64,000 bases of DNA from Piscinibacter sp943370595 (GTDB lineage: Bacteria; Pseudomonadota; Gammaproteobacteria; Burkholderiales; Burkholderiaceae_C). How positions within the stretch are numbered: position 1 is the stretch's first letter; each line of letters opens with the position of its first letter. A program made the translations under genes and the position numbers. Where the stretch lies: contig CALRRO020000007.1 in the NCBI GenBank assembly GCA_943370595.1, forward strand, positions 186,001-250,000. Reading direction: 5' to 3'. Of this stretch, positions 43,923 to 52,450 are shown one piece after another. The notes beneath the pieces were generated by a model. The model saw nothing but the letters and a program-made list of their open reading frames with translations, did not search any database and had not been told where the DNA came from.

Positions 43923-44558
43923 TCAGCGCGGCAGCCAGCGCCGCTGCGCTGCCAGCCGCGTCAGCGCCCGCCAGTCGTCACCCTCTCGCTGTGCCAGCAC
44001 CCGCGGCCACAGCTTGAGCAGCAGTTCGGCGGTGGCCAGCGTGTCGGCCGCGGCCTGATGGCGCACTGCGCAGCGAACGCCGAGCGCATCCATCCACTCG
44101 TCGAGCGAGCGGCCGGCCACGTCGGGCCGCACCACCCGGGCCACGTCGGCCAGATCGATCCAGGGGTTGGCCAGCGCGCGGCCGAGCGTGGCGCGCATCG
44201 CACGCTGGATCAGCGCTTCGTCGAAGGCGACATGGAAGCCCAGCAGCGGCGAGCGCCCGACCCAGCGTTCGAACGCCGCCAGCGCCTGCGCCGGCTCGGT
44301 ACCGCCGCGCTGGGCGCCCACGCCGATACCGTGGACCAGGATGTTGGCCTTGTCGACCGTCGCCTCCGGCTGGCGCAGCAGCACCTCGAAGCTGTCGCCG
44401 AACACCAGGCGCGGCGCACCCCCCTGGCGCGTCAGGGCGATCGCGGCGATGGCGAGCAGGCGATCACGCGTCGGGTCGAGGCCGCTGGACTCGACGTCGA
44501 GCAGCACCCAGCGGGAGTCGTCGGTCGCCGCGGCATCGCGCCGCCACCAGGTGTTCAT
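43923..44558 (-). CDS. DnaQ-like 3'-5' exonuclease (DEDDh)
   Basis: A 211-residue exonuclease. ExoI motif with the metal acids is WVLLDVESSGLDPTRDRLLA, ExoII GFHVAFDEALIQRAM and ExoIII RHQAAADTLATAELLLKLWP with His and Asp. This matches the epsilon or RNase T-like DEDDh family. Its gene overlaps the stop of the DUF294/CBS gene (44555-44558), so the two are coupled, an arrangement common in betaproteobacteria. It could act in DNA repair or nucleotide-signal decay; unspecific. Confidence 0.9.
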   Translation of the reverse strand: MNTWWRRDAAATDDSRWVLLDVESSGLDPTRDRLLAIAAIALTRQGGAPRLVFGDSFEVLLRQPEATVDKANILVHGIGVGAQRGGTEPAQALAAFERWVGRSPLLGFHVAFDEALIQRAMRATLGRALANPWIDLADVARVVRPDVAGRSLDEWMDALGVRCAVRHQAAADTLATAELLLKLWPRVLAQREGDDWRALTRLAAQRRWLPR

Positions 44559-46468
44559 CGCCGGTAGTCCAGCTCGAGCCGCTGCTGCAGCGTGCGGGCA
44601 ATGCGCAGGCTCTCGCGCAGCATGCGGCGGTCGATGGGGTTCAGCGTGCCCACGTCGACGAGGTTGGGCGCCGGGCCGCGCACCGCGGCCGGACCGTCCG
44701 CACCGAGCTGCACCTGCAGGCGCAGCAGCTGCAGGAACTCGAAGGCGGCCGCCCAGGCATCACCTTCCTGCGCACCGGCTCCCAGCGCCAGTGCAGCGGC
44801 CTCCAGCCGGGCGCGTGTGCCGGTCGCGGACACCCCATGGGCCAGTGCGTACAGGCGGGCCACGTCGACGAAGATCGCCGTGCCCTGCAGCTTGAGGTCG
44901 ATCACCTCGCGGCCCTCCAGCGTGCGCGTGTCGATCGCGCCACGCCAGTTCAGCGGTGCGCGATGCTCCAGCGCATTAAGCGCGAGCTGCTTCATGAAGC
45001 GCGGCAGGCCCTGCGCCTGCGCCGTGATGCGTTCGCGCAGCGGTGCGGCCAGCGCGGCCTGGCCGGCCAGCGGCCGCAGGTCGAAGTAGATGCTGGCGTT
45101 GAGCAGGTCCTCGGGCGCGCCGTGCGCCATCCAGTGCTCGAAGCGCTGCGACCATTCCGCCGGAGTCAGGCAGCAGGCCGGGTTGGAGGCCATCACGTCG
45201 CCCTTGCACAAGGGGTAGCCGCAGGCGTCCAGCCCCTCGTTGACCTCGCGGGCGAACTCCAGCCACATCGCACGATCACGCGCCGGGTCGTCGCTCTCGA
45301 ACACCAGGCCGTTGTCCTGGTCGGTGGCGATGGTCTGCTCGCTGCGCCCCTCGGAGCCGAAGGCGAGCCAGCAGGCGCGACCCAGGTCCAGGCCCCGGCG
45401 GCCGGCCACCAGCGTGACCAGGCGCTCGGTCAGCACGTCGTTGAGGTGGCTGATCAGCTCGGTGAGCTGCCGGGCGCGCACGCCCTGGCCGAGCAGGGTG
45501 CGGGCGAAGCCGCGGATGTCGGCCGCGCCCTGGCGCAGCGTTGCCAGGTCGGCCGCCGCGCGCAGCGTGGTGCTGACCTGCTTGAGCGACAGCCGCTGCA
45601 GCGCGAACAGGTCGCGCTCGGAGACGATGCCGACGGCACGTTCACCGTCGGTCACCGGCACGTGGCGGATGCCGTGCTGCGACATCAGCAGCGCTGCATC
45701 CTGCGCGGTGTCGCCGACACGCAGCGTGCGCAGCGGCGTCGTCATCACCGCCTCGATCGGCGTGCTCAGCGGCAGCTGCGGCAGCGTCACGCGGCCGAGG
45801 ATGTCGTGGCGCGTCAGGATGCCCAGCGGCCGGCCGGCCTCATCGGCCACCAGCACCGAGCCGATGCGCCGCTCGTGCATCGTCGCCAGCGCCTGCGCCA
45901 GCGGCGTCTGCGGCGCCACGCAGACCGGCGCGCCGCGCATCAGCGAGCCCAGCGGCGCCTCGAGCGACTGCTCGGCCAGCGTTTGCGAGGCGAAGCTCGC
46001 CTGCAGCGCGCGCCGCGACAGCTCCAGGTACTGGCCGACGCGGCGGTTGAGGAAGTCGGCGAAGACGGCGCTGCCGGCAGCCAGTTCGCGCACCACGGCC
46101 GCGGGCACCAGCAGGCAGAAGCAGTCCTCGTGGGCCTGGTAGGTGGCGGTGACGGCGCGCTCGCCGAGCACGGCGCCGACCGGGAACAGGTCGCCCGGTT
46201 CGTACTGGAAGCCGCCCGCCGCCTCCGCCAGGCCGCGGCGGCCGGTGACGCTGCCCTGGCGCAGGTAGATCAGGTGGGTGGCCACGCCGGATTCGGGCGA
46301 CAGCACGATCTCCTCGGGCGCGAAGTAGCCCTGCTGTGCCGAGGCGATGAAGCGCTCGACCTCGGCCGGCGTCATCTGCGCGAACGGCACGTGCGCCATC
46401 AGCTCGGCGCGCAGCTGGGCCATCAGGCTGGCGGAGGGCGTGGTCGGGGTGTTCATCGTGGCCGCCAT
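44555..46468 (-). CDS. cNMP-binding/CBS/DUF294 nucleotidyltransferase-like protein
   Basis: A 637-residue cytoplasmic protein with three parts. Residues 20-150: cyclic-nucleotide-binding fold (FAPEEIVLSPESGVATHLIY, DLFPVGAVLGERAVTATYQA). Residues 175-300: two CBS motifs (ALATMHERRIGSVLVADEAG, HDILGRVTLPQL and AALLMSQHGIRHVPVTDGER). Residues 345-625: DUF294 putative nucleotidyltransferase with FGSEGRSEQTIATDQDNGLV and KGDVMASNPACCLTPAEWSQ, and a C-terminal helical region. Such proteins probably link nucleotide binding to signal transfer, and they occur next to DEDDh exonucleases and ActP-type symporters, as here. ATG 46468 or 46456 may be the start. Confidence 0.9.
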   Translation of the reverse strand: MAATMNTPTTPSASLMAQLRAELMAHVPFAQMTPAEVERFIASAQQGYFAPEEIVLSPESGVATHLIYLRQGSVTGRRGLAEAAGGFQYEPGDLFPVGAVLGERAVTATYQAHEDCFCLLVPAAVVRELAAGSAVFADFLNRRVGQYLELSRRALQASFASQTLAEQSLEAPLGSLMRGAPVCVAPQTPLAQALATMHERRIGSVLVADEAGRPLGILTRHDILGRVTLPQLPLSTPIEAVMTTPLRTLRVGDTAQDAALLMSQHGIRHVPVTDGERAVGIVSERDLFALQRLSLKQVSTTLRAAADLATLRQGAADIRGFARTLLGQGVRARQLTELISHLNDVLTERLVTLVAGRRGLDLGRACWLAFGSEGRSEQTIATDQDNGLVFESDDPARDRAMWLEFAREVNEGLDACGYPLCKGDVMASNPACCLTPAEWSQRFEHWMAHGAPEDLLNASIYFDLRPLAGQAALAAPLRERITAQAQGLPRFMKQLALNALEHRAPLNWRGAIDTRTLEGREVIDLKLQGTAIFVDVARLYALAHGVSATGTRARLEAAALALGAGAQEGDAWAAAFEFLQLLRLQVQLGADGPAAVRGPAPNLVDVGTLNPIDRRMLRESLRIARTLQQRLELDYRR

Positions 46469-46513
46469 CGTACGAAGGCGCCGGCCTCCCGACCAGGGTC
46501 TGGATCAAGAATG

Positions 46514-46541
46514 AAAAAAGCCCCGCTCTGGCGAGCGGGGC
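46514..46541 (-). terminator. Rho-independent terminator for actP
   Basis: GCCCCGCT (46520-46527) and AGCGGGGC (46534-46541) pair perfectly; on the minus strand the stem is followed by six U (AAAAAA at 46514-46519). It lies 42 bp after the actP stop. Confidence 0.9.
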
Positions 46542-46583
46542 CCCGTGCCGGGGCCGCAGCCCCGGGCTCTCGATGTTCCGACT

Positions 46584-48710
46584 TCAGGCCTTGGCGAGCT
46601 TCAGGTCGGGGTAGCGCACGTGCTCCACCAGTTCCTGCGTCTGGCGCGACGGCGCCGGGGTCAGCAGGCTGACGATGATGATCACCGCGAAGCCCACCGG
46701 CACGCCGAACAGGCCGGCAGAGATGGGCTGGATGCCCCACCACAGTTCCACCGGCGAGGTCACGCCGAACACGCCACGCAGCCAGGGCTGGGTGGTGACC
46801 ATGTAGTAGAAGGTCGTGCCCAGGCCGGCGATCATGCCCAGCGACGCACCCCACTTGTTGGCGCGCTTCCAGAAGATGCCGAGCGTGAGTGCCGGGAAGA
46901 ACGCCGCCGCCGCGAAGGAGAACGCCGCCGAGACCAGGAACAGGATGTCCGCCGGTTTCTGCGCCGCCACCGAGGCCGCCGCCAGGGCGACGACCAGCAG
47001 CAGGATCTTCGAGATCATCACGCGCCGCGCCGTGGGCGCGTTCGGGTCGATCATCTTGTAGTACAGGTCGTGCGACAACGCGTTGGCGATGGTCAGCAGC
47101 AGGCCGTCCGCCGTGGACAGCGCCGCCGCCAGGCCACCGGCCGCCACCATGCCCGAGATCACGTACGGCAGGCCGCCGATCTCCGGGGTGGCCAGCACGA
47201 TGATGTCGCCGCCGATGCGCATCTCGCCGAGCTGGAAGATGCCGTCCTTGTTGATGTCAATCACCGACAGCAGCGCCGGGTCGACCTTGCCCCACTGCGC
47301 GATCCACGCAGGCAGCTTGTCGAACGGCGTGCCGACCAGCACGTTGAAGACCTCGTACTTGACCAGCACGGCCAGGGCCGGGGCAGTGAAGTACAGCAGG
47401 AAGATGAAGAACAGCGACCAGGTCACCGACTCCCGCGCTTCCTTCACCGACGGCGTGGTGTAGTAGCGCATCAGGATGTGCGGCAGCGCGGCCGTGCCCA
47501 CCATCAGGCAGAACACCAGCGCAAGGAAGTTGCGACGCGATTCGTCGTAGGTCTTCTGCGCCTTGGCGTCGCCGTTCGGGTCGCCGGCGTACTGGGCGGC
47601 GTGCGCGGGCATGCCGGCCAGCGGCTTGGCGCGGCCTTCGTTGGCCGTCTTCGCGGCGGTCCAGGCCTTCTTCGCTTCCGCCTCGTTGGCCGGCACGGCG
47701 GACAGAGCCTTCTCGGCCGCCTGGATCTCCGCCACCGGTGCGTTCGCTTCCTTCAGGTCGGCGACCTTCTTCGCGGCCGCGGCCTTGTCGGCCGCCAGCG
47801 CGGTCGGGATGTCCTTCAGCTTGGCGTCGAACTCGTCGGCGCGGGCCTTGAAGGCGGCGATGACTTCCTTCTCCTTCGGGTCTTCGCGCAACTGCTTCTC
47901 GCGCTCGGTGACCTTCTGCAGCTGGTAGCCGTAGATCGCCTGCGGCACCGGCACGCCGGTCTGCTTCACCGACAGCCACACCACCGGGATCATGTAGGCA
48001 ATGATCAGGATGATGTACTGCGCCACCTGGGTCCAGGTGACGGCACGCATGCCGCCGAGGAACGAACACACCAGGATGCCGCCGAGGCCGACGAAGATGC
48101 CGATCTCGAACGCCAGGCCCGACAGCCGCGTGGTGATCAGGCCGACGCCGTAGATCTGCGCCACCACGTAGGTGAACGAGCACAGGATCGCGGCGACGAT
48201 GCCGATGAAGCGCGGTAGGTTGCCCTCGAAGCGTGCGCCCAGGAAGTCGGGAATCGTGAACTGCCCGAACTTGCGCAGGTACGGTGCCAGGAACAGCGCC
48301 ACCAGGCAGTAGCCGCCGGTCCAGCCCATGATGAAGGCCAGGCCGCCGTAGCCGGTAAGGTAGAGCGTGCCGGCCATGCCGATGAACGACGCCGCCGACA
48401 TCCAGTCAGCGCCGGTGGCCATGCCGTTGTAGACCGCGGGCACGCGCCGCCCGGCGACGTAGTACTCGGCCGCGTCGTTGGTGCGGCTCATGATGCCGAT
48501 GCCGGCATACAGCGCCACGGTGGCGAGCAGGAAGATGAAGCCGATCCACTGGCGTGGCAGGCCCATCTGCTCGAGCACCGCCAGCACCACCACGAAGGCG
48601 ATGAAGCCCCCGGTGTACCAGGCATAGACCTTGTTGAGCTGTTGCTTGAAGGCCTTGTTGGCCGCCGCGGCGCTGCCGCCGCCACCCGATTCGAAACTCA
48701 AGCCTGCCAT
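46584..48710 (-). CDS. actP: ActP-like sodium/acetate (solute) symporter with long hydrophilic insert
   Basis: A 708-residue symporter; ATG 48710 has GGAGG upstream. It belongs to the solute:sodium symporter family near ActP and VC_2705: MSRTNDAAEYYVAGRRVPAV, GADWMSAASFIGMAGTLYLT, GGMRAVTWTQVAQYIILIIA, ALSTADGLLLTIANALSHDL. At least 12 helices are visible. Between helices, residues 265-392 form a charged Ala/Lys/Glu-rich helical segment (e.g. KVTEREKQLREDPKEKEVIA) which is not in classical ActP. It follows the DUF4212 gene by 1 bp, its usual partner. Likely imports acetate or another short carboxylate with Na+. Confidence 0.9.
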   Translation of the reverse strand: MAGLSFESGGGGSAAAANKAFKQQLNKVYAWYTGGFIAFVVVLAVLEQMGLPRQWIGFIFLLATVALYAGIGIMSRTNDAAEYYVAGRRVPAVYNGMATGADWMSAASFIGMAGTLYLTGYGGLAFIMGWTGGYCLVALFLAPYLRKFGQFTIPDFLGARFEGNLPRFIGIVAAILCSFTYVVAQIYGVGLITTRLSGLAFEIGIFVGLGGILVCSFLGGMRAVTWTQVAQYIILIIAYMIPVVWLSVKQTGVPVPQAIYGYQLQKVTEREKQLREDPKEKEVIAAFKARADEFDAKLKDIPTALAADKAAAAKKVADLKEANAPVAEIQAAEKALSAVPANEAEAKKAWTAAKTANEGRAKPLAGMPAHAAQYAGDPNGDAKAQKTYDESRRNFLALVFCLMVGTAALPHILMRYYTTPSVKEARESVTWSLFFIFLLYFTAPALAVLVKYEVFNVLVGTPFDKLPAWIAQWGKVDPALLSVIDINKDGIFQLGEMRIGGDIIVLATPEIGGLPYVISGMVAAGGLAAALSTADGLLLTIANALSHDLYYKMIDPNAPTARRVMISKILLLVVALAAASVAAQKPADILFLVSAAFSFAAAAFFPALTLGIFWKRANKWGASLGMIAGLGTTFYYMVTTQPWLRGVFGVTSPVELWWGIQPISAGLFGVPVGFAVIIIVSLLTPAPSRQTQELVEHVRYPDLKLAKA

Positions 48711-48711
48711 G

Positions 48712-48972
48712 TCATTCCTCCTCGGCAACGCCGTGTTGCTGGTCGAGCTTGTTCATGTAGTTCGCGTAGAACCAGATGATGGCGACGTACACGATCAACG
48801 AGCCCTGCGAGGCCATCCAGAAACTGAATGGCCAGCCGAAGAACGTGAAGTTCAGGTCGCGCGCGAAGAACGCGACGACGTACGTAACGACGAACCAGAT
48901 CGCCAGCAGGATGGCTGTGATCCGCAGGTTCTTGCGCCAGTACTCGTGATGCCTTTCGCTGAGTTGCTGCAT
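48712..48972 (-). CDS. DUF4212 small membrane subunit
   Basis: An 86-residue protein with ATG 48972 preceded by GGAGG. Two helices around residues 18-38 (ITAILLAIWFVVTYVVAFFA) and 49-70 (WPFSFWMASQGSLIVYVAII), then YANYMNKLDQQHG. This is the DUF4212 signature, a small subunit co-encoded with ActP/VC_2705-type symporters. It is probably a regulatory or stabilising partner. Confidence 0.92.
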   Translation of the reverse strand: MQQLSERHHEYWRKNLRITAILLAIWFVVTYVVAFFARDLNFTFFGWPFSFWMASQGSLIVYVAIIWFYANYMNKLDQQHGVAEEE

Positions 48973-49051
48973 CGAAGTGCCTCCAAGGTTGCCTACCTCC
49001 GGGGGATGGCCCGGTCCCAATACGCCGTTTGAAACGGTTCTGCTTGTCGCC

Positions 49052-49630
49052 TCAGGCCGCGAGTCCGGTCTCGCGCTCCAGCTGCGCCGCAACCTTGGGC
49101 TCGAAGCCCTTCAGGTGGCGGATGATCTTGCGGGCTTCGTCAGGATCCTGACGGTCCATGTGCACGCGGGCGAGCTGGTACCAGCCGTAGGGGCTCATCG
49201 GCTGCAGCTCGGTGTTGCGCTTCAGTGCCACGACGGCCTCCTCGTGGCGGCCGAGCTGGATCAGCGTCAGGCCGAGGCCGTACCAGGCGCGGTCGAACTT
49301 GTCGTCGAAGCTCAGCGCGCGGCGGAAGGCCGCTTCGGCCTCCTCGAGCCGCGCAGCCGTCTCCAGCGTGAAGGCGAGGTTGAACCAGTCGGCGGCGGCG
49401 CGCGTCGGGTGGGCGGCCACCAGCGCCTGGTAGTCGGCGATCGCCTCGTCGCGTGCGCCGCGCTGGGCGCGCAGGTGGGCCCGGCTGGCCAGTGCGTAGG
49501 GATCCTGCGGCCAGGCGAGCACCATCTGGTCGAACACAGCCTCGGCGGCCGTGTTGCGGCCCAAGACCAGCAGCACGATGGCGCGCAGCTTCAGGCGCCA
49601 GTAGTCGAATCCACCTTGCTTCAGCGACAT
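49052..49630 (-). CDS. TPR-repeat protein
   Basis: A 192-residue protein of tetratricopeptide repeats: AEAVFDQMVLAWPQDPYALA, DEAIADYQALVAAHPTRAAA, EEAEAAFRRALSFDDKFDRA and EEAVVALKRNTELQPMSPYG. No signal peptide but a helix near residues 12-24 (LKLRAIVLLVLGRN). It overlaps the upstream small membrane gene by 10 bp, so it is translated with it. It probably acts as a binding scaffold; partner unknown. Confidence 0.85.
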   Translation of the reverse strand: MSLKQGGFDYWRLKLRAIVLLVLGRNTAAEAVFDQMVLAWPQDPYALASRAHLRAQRGARDEAIADYQALVAAHPTRAAADWFNLAFTLETAARLEEAEAAFRRALSFDDKFDRAWYGLGLTLIQLGRHEEAVVALKRNTELQPMSPYGWYQLARVHMDRQDPDEARKIIRHLKGFEPKVAAQLERETGLAA

Positions 49631-49917
49631 TGCTCGACTCCGATCTGCAGGCACAGGTTGACCTTCACGATGGTCGTGATCACCCACACCATCGACAGCA
49701 GCACGAAGGCCGCCAGCGGGATGTGGCGGTCGATCACCACGCGGGGCGTGATCAGGCGGACGCCCTTGACGAAGGGGCCGGTCAGCACCTGCAGCAGCTT
49801 GTAGAAGAAGTTGGTCTCGCGCTTCTGGCCGGCGAGAGCGCCGAGCAGGAATTGCCCGGCCAGCGCCATCAGCGCGATCTCGGCGATCAGCTTCACGGAA
49901 GACACGAACAGGAGCAT
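49621..49917 (-). CDS. small membrane protein, family unknown
   Basis: A 98-residue protein with two helices: residues 7-27 (VKLIAEIALMALAGQFLLGA) and 67-87 (IPLAAFVLLSMVWVITTIVK). Between them is a cytoplasmic segment KRETNFFYKLLQVLTGPFVK, then GVRLITPRVVIDRHIPL. It resembles hypothetical proteins I have seen next to TPR genes in betaproteobacteria, but no name is offered. The gene ends inside the TPR start. Confidence 0.65.
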   Translation of the reverse strand: MLLFVSSVKLIAEIALMALAGQFLLGALAGQKRETNFFYKLLQVLTGPFVKGVRLITPRVVIDRHIPLAAFVLLSMVWVITTIVKVNLCLQIGVEQCR

Positions 49918-50032
49918 CCGGCACCCTTGTCAGGAAGGTGCAAGACTGTCGTTCCGGATCGCTTACAGGTTTCTGACAGTAAGGGATTGAATCCTGACAA
50001 CCCCCGTCCGGACTAACCCGGAAATCGCCGCG

Positions 50033-50527
50033 TCAAGTTGTCATGCCGAGTGCGCGGCGACTCATCTGGGCGGCGGAGTCGCCCTTGATCTTCTGCACTT
50101 CGGCGACGAAGCGGCGGGCCACGTCGCGCAGGGCGTCGAGCCCGTCCGCCTTCTCGATCTCGAGCGAAAAGCGCAGCCCCTTGATCAGCCCGAGCTGCTC
50201 CCGGCACAGGGCGTTGAGGCTGTCGTAGAGCTCCTGGTAGCCCAGATCGCTCTGGCTGACATCGTCGGCGGGAGTGGCGGCAGGCTCGGCCACCGCTGCC
50301 GCCGTGGCCATCGATTTGCGCCCTGCCGGCACTGCCGCCAGCAGCCCTGCCTCGAGCAGGCTGTCAATGTCCGCCTCGGTGGCCCCCTGCACCATGACCA
50401 GCAGTTGCCCGGCGTCGCGGGTGCCGTCGGCCAGCACCAGCAGCGTCCGTGCGGGTCGCGCCAGGGCCAGGGTTCGGGCCCGGATCTCCTGCTGGCCGGC
50501 AGGGGTCTTCGCAAGCGGGGTGGTCAT
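50033..50527 (-). CDS. conserved hypothetical protein, paralog of 43404-43895
   Basis: A 164-residue protein. ATG 50527 has GAGG 7 bp upstream; ATG 50533 is too close to that site. The N-terminal 70 residues match the protein at 43404 (KTPAGQQEIRARTLALARPA, LVLADGTRDAGQLLV, LLEAGLLAAV). The C-terminal half (90-160) is helical: LGYQELYDSLNALCREQLGL, LEIEKADGLDALRDVARRFV. Function unknown. Confidence 0.7.
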   Translation of the reverse strand: MTTPLAKTPAGQQEIRARTLALARPARTLLVLADGTRDAGQLLVMVQGATEADIDSLLEAGLLAAVPAGRKSMATAAAVAEPAATPADDVSQSDLGYQELYDSLNALCREQLGLIKGLRFSLEIEKADGLDALRDVARRFVAEVQKIKGDSAAQMSRRALGMTT

Positions 50528-50669
50528 CGTCATGCCTCAGTGTGGGAATTCGGGCCGGCGCGCAGCGGCGTGAACTCATCAGCAACTATCGGGCCTCGTG
50601 GCCGCAGACTGAGGCTGGCCTGGCCGGACGCGTGCGAAAATGCGCGCCTTTCCCAGAAGGCTCCGCACC

Positions 50670-51774
50670 ATGGACATCGAACGCATCAACCAGATCGGCA
50701 ACTCCCTGTCCGACCTGAGCTCGCGCACCGAAGCGCTGCGGAGGTATCTTTGACTACGACCGCAAAGCACTGCGGCTGAACGAGGTCAACGCCGCACTCG
50801 AGAACCCGAACGTCTGGAACGAGCCGAAGCGCGCGCAGGAACTCGGGCGCGAGAAGAAGTCGCTCGAGACGGTGGTCGGCACGATCGACCACCTGGCGAG
50901 CAACCTGTCGGACAACACCGAGCTGTACGAGATGTCGAAGGCCGACGGCGACCTCGACGGCCTGGCCGCGATCGAGGACGAGGCGGCCAAGCTCGGCGAG
51001 ATCGTCGGGCAGCTCGAGTTCCGCCGCATGTTCAACAACCCGGCGGACCCGTCCAACTGCTTCATCGACATCCAGGCCGGCGCCGGCGGCACCGAGGCCT
51101 GCGACTGGGCGCAGATGCTGTTGCGCCAGTACCTCAAGTACTGCGAGCGCAAGGGCTTCAAGACCGAGGTGATGGAAGAGACCGAGGGCGACGTGGCGGG
51201 CATCCGCAGCGCCACCATCAAGGTCGAGGGCGAGTACGCCTTCGGGCTGCTGCGCACCGAGACCGGCGTGCACCGGCTGGTGCGCAAGAGCCCGTTCGAC
51301 AGCTCCGGCGGCCGCCACACTTCGTTCGCCAGCCTGTTCGTCTACCCCGAGGTCGACGACTCGATCGAGATCGAGATCAACCCGGCCGACGTGCGCACGG
51401 ACACCTTCCGCGCCAGCGGCGCCGGCGGCCAGCACATCAACAAGACCGACTCGGCGGTGCGGCTGACGCACATCCCGACCGGCATCGTCGTGCAGTGCCA
51501 GAACGACCGTTCGCAGCACCGCAACCGCGACGAGGCCTGGCAGATGCTGCGCTCTCGCCTGTACGAGCACGAGATGCGCAAGCAGATGGAAGCGCAGCAG
51601 AAGCTCGAGGACACCAAGACCGACGTGGGCTGGGGCCACCAGATCCGCAGCTACGTGCTCGACCAGAGCCGCATCAAGGACCTGCGCACCAACGTCGAGA
51701 TCAGCAACACGCAGAAGGTGCTCGACGGCGACCTCGACGCCTTCATCGAAGCCAGCCTGAAGCAGGGTGTCTGA
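50670..51774 (+). CDS. prfB: peptide chain release factor 2, with programmed +1 frameshift
   Basis: The product needs join(50670-50750, 50752-51774), 367 residues. ATG 50670 opens MDIERINQIGNSLSDLSSRT, then 27 codons lead to an in-frame TGA at 50751-50753; the ribosome slips +1 and continues as DYDRKALRLNEVNAALENPN. RF2 recognises UGA/UAA stops; the tripeptide SPF is in RLVRKSPFDSSGGRHT and the peptidyl-hydrolysis GGQ in ASGAGGQHINKTDSA. The slippery site is described separately. The frameshift is autoregulatory: low RF2 permits slippage at its own TGA. Overlaps the next start. Confidence 0.97.
50739..50754 (+). promoter_or_regulatory. prfB: prfB programmed frameshift site
   Basis: CGGAGGTATCTTTGAC: an internal Shine-Dalgarno-like GGAGG, then TATCTTTGAC with the slippery CTT and in-frame TGA. 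It is the standard RF2 site (AGGGGGTATCTTTGAC in E. coli), here with a slightly shorter SD-like run. Confidence 0.95.
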
Positions 51775-52450
51775 GCCCGTGGCCACCGTCCAGGGTTTCC
51801 TGTTCGACCTCGATGGCACGCTGATCGACAGCATGCCGCACCACCATGACGCGTGGGTGGCGTGGCATGCCCGGCGCGGCCTGGCCATCGACGCCGATGG
51901 TTTCTTCAAGGCCACGGCGGGCCGCTCGAACGACGAGATCCTGGCCGACATGTTCCCGGCGGCTTCGGCCGACGAGCGGCTGGCGATGGCGCACGAGAAG
52001 GAGACGCTGTACCGCGAGATCGCGGCGCCGAAGCTGGCGCTGATCTCCGGCGCGCAGGCTTTCATCGAACGTGCGCTGGCCGCCGGCCTGCGGCTGGCGG
52101 TGTGCACGGCGTCGACGCCCGAGAACATGCAGCTGGCCTTCTCGCGCTTTCCGATCGACCGCTGGGTGGAAACGGTCGTCAGCCCCGCCGACGGGCTGCG
52201 CGGCAAGCCGCACCCGGACATCTTCCTCGAGGCCGCGCGCCGCCTCGGCCTCGAGCCGGCTCGCTGCATCGTCTTCGAGGACGCTCCGCTGGGCATCGAG
52301 GGCGCGCGCCGTGCCGGCATGGGCGCGGTGGCGCTGACCACCACGCTGCCCGCCGAGGCCTTCGCCGGCTTCCCCAATCTGCTTTCGAGTGCGGCGGACT
52401 TCCGCCCGCTCGACCCCCTTGCCCTGACGAAAGAAGACCACCATGCGTGA
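51767..52450 (+). CDS. HAD-family phosphatase (beta-phosphoglucomutase-like)
   Basis: A 227-residue hydrolase beginning at GTG 51767, overlapping the prfB stop, with GTG 51779 as an alternative start. Nucleophile motif FLFDLDGTLIDSMPHHHDAW, motif II VCTAS, motif III Lys in GLRGKPHPDIFLEAARRLGL, and motif IV IVFEDAPLGIEGARRAGMGA. The cap is helical (residues 20-90). It acts on phosphorylated sugars or similar metabolites. It overlaps the pepN start by eight bases. Confidence 0.9.
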   Translation: MSEPVATVQGFLFDLDGTLIDSMPHHHDAWVAWHARRGLAIDADGFFKATAGRSNDEILADMFPAASADERLAMAHEKETLYREIAAPKLALISGAQAFIERALAAGLRLAVCTASTPENMQLAFSRFPIDRWVETVVSPADGLRGKPHPDIFLEAARRLGLEPARCIVFEDAPLGIEGARRAGMGAVALTTTLPAEAFAGFPNLLSSAADFRPLDPLALTKEDHHA

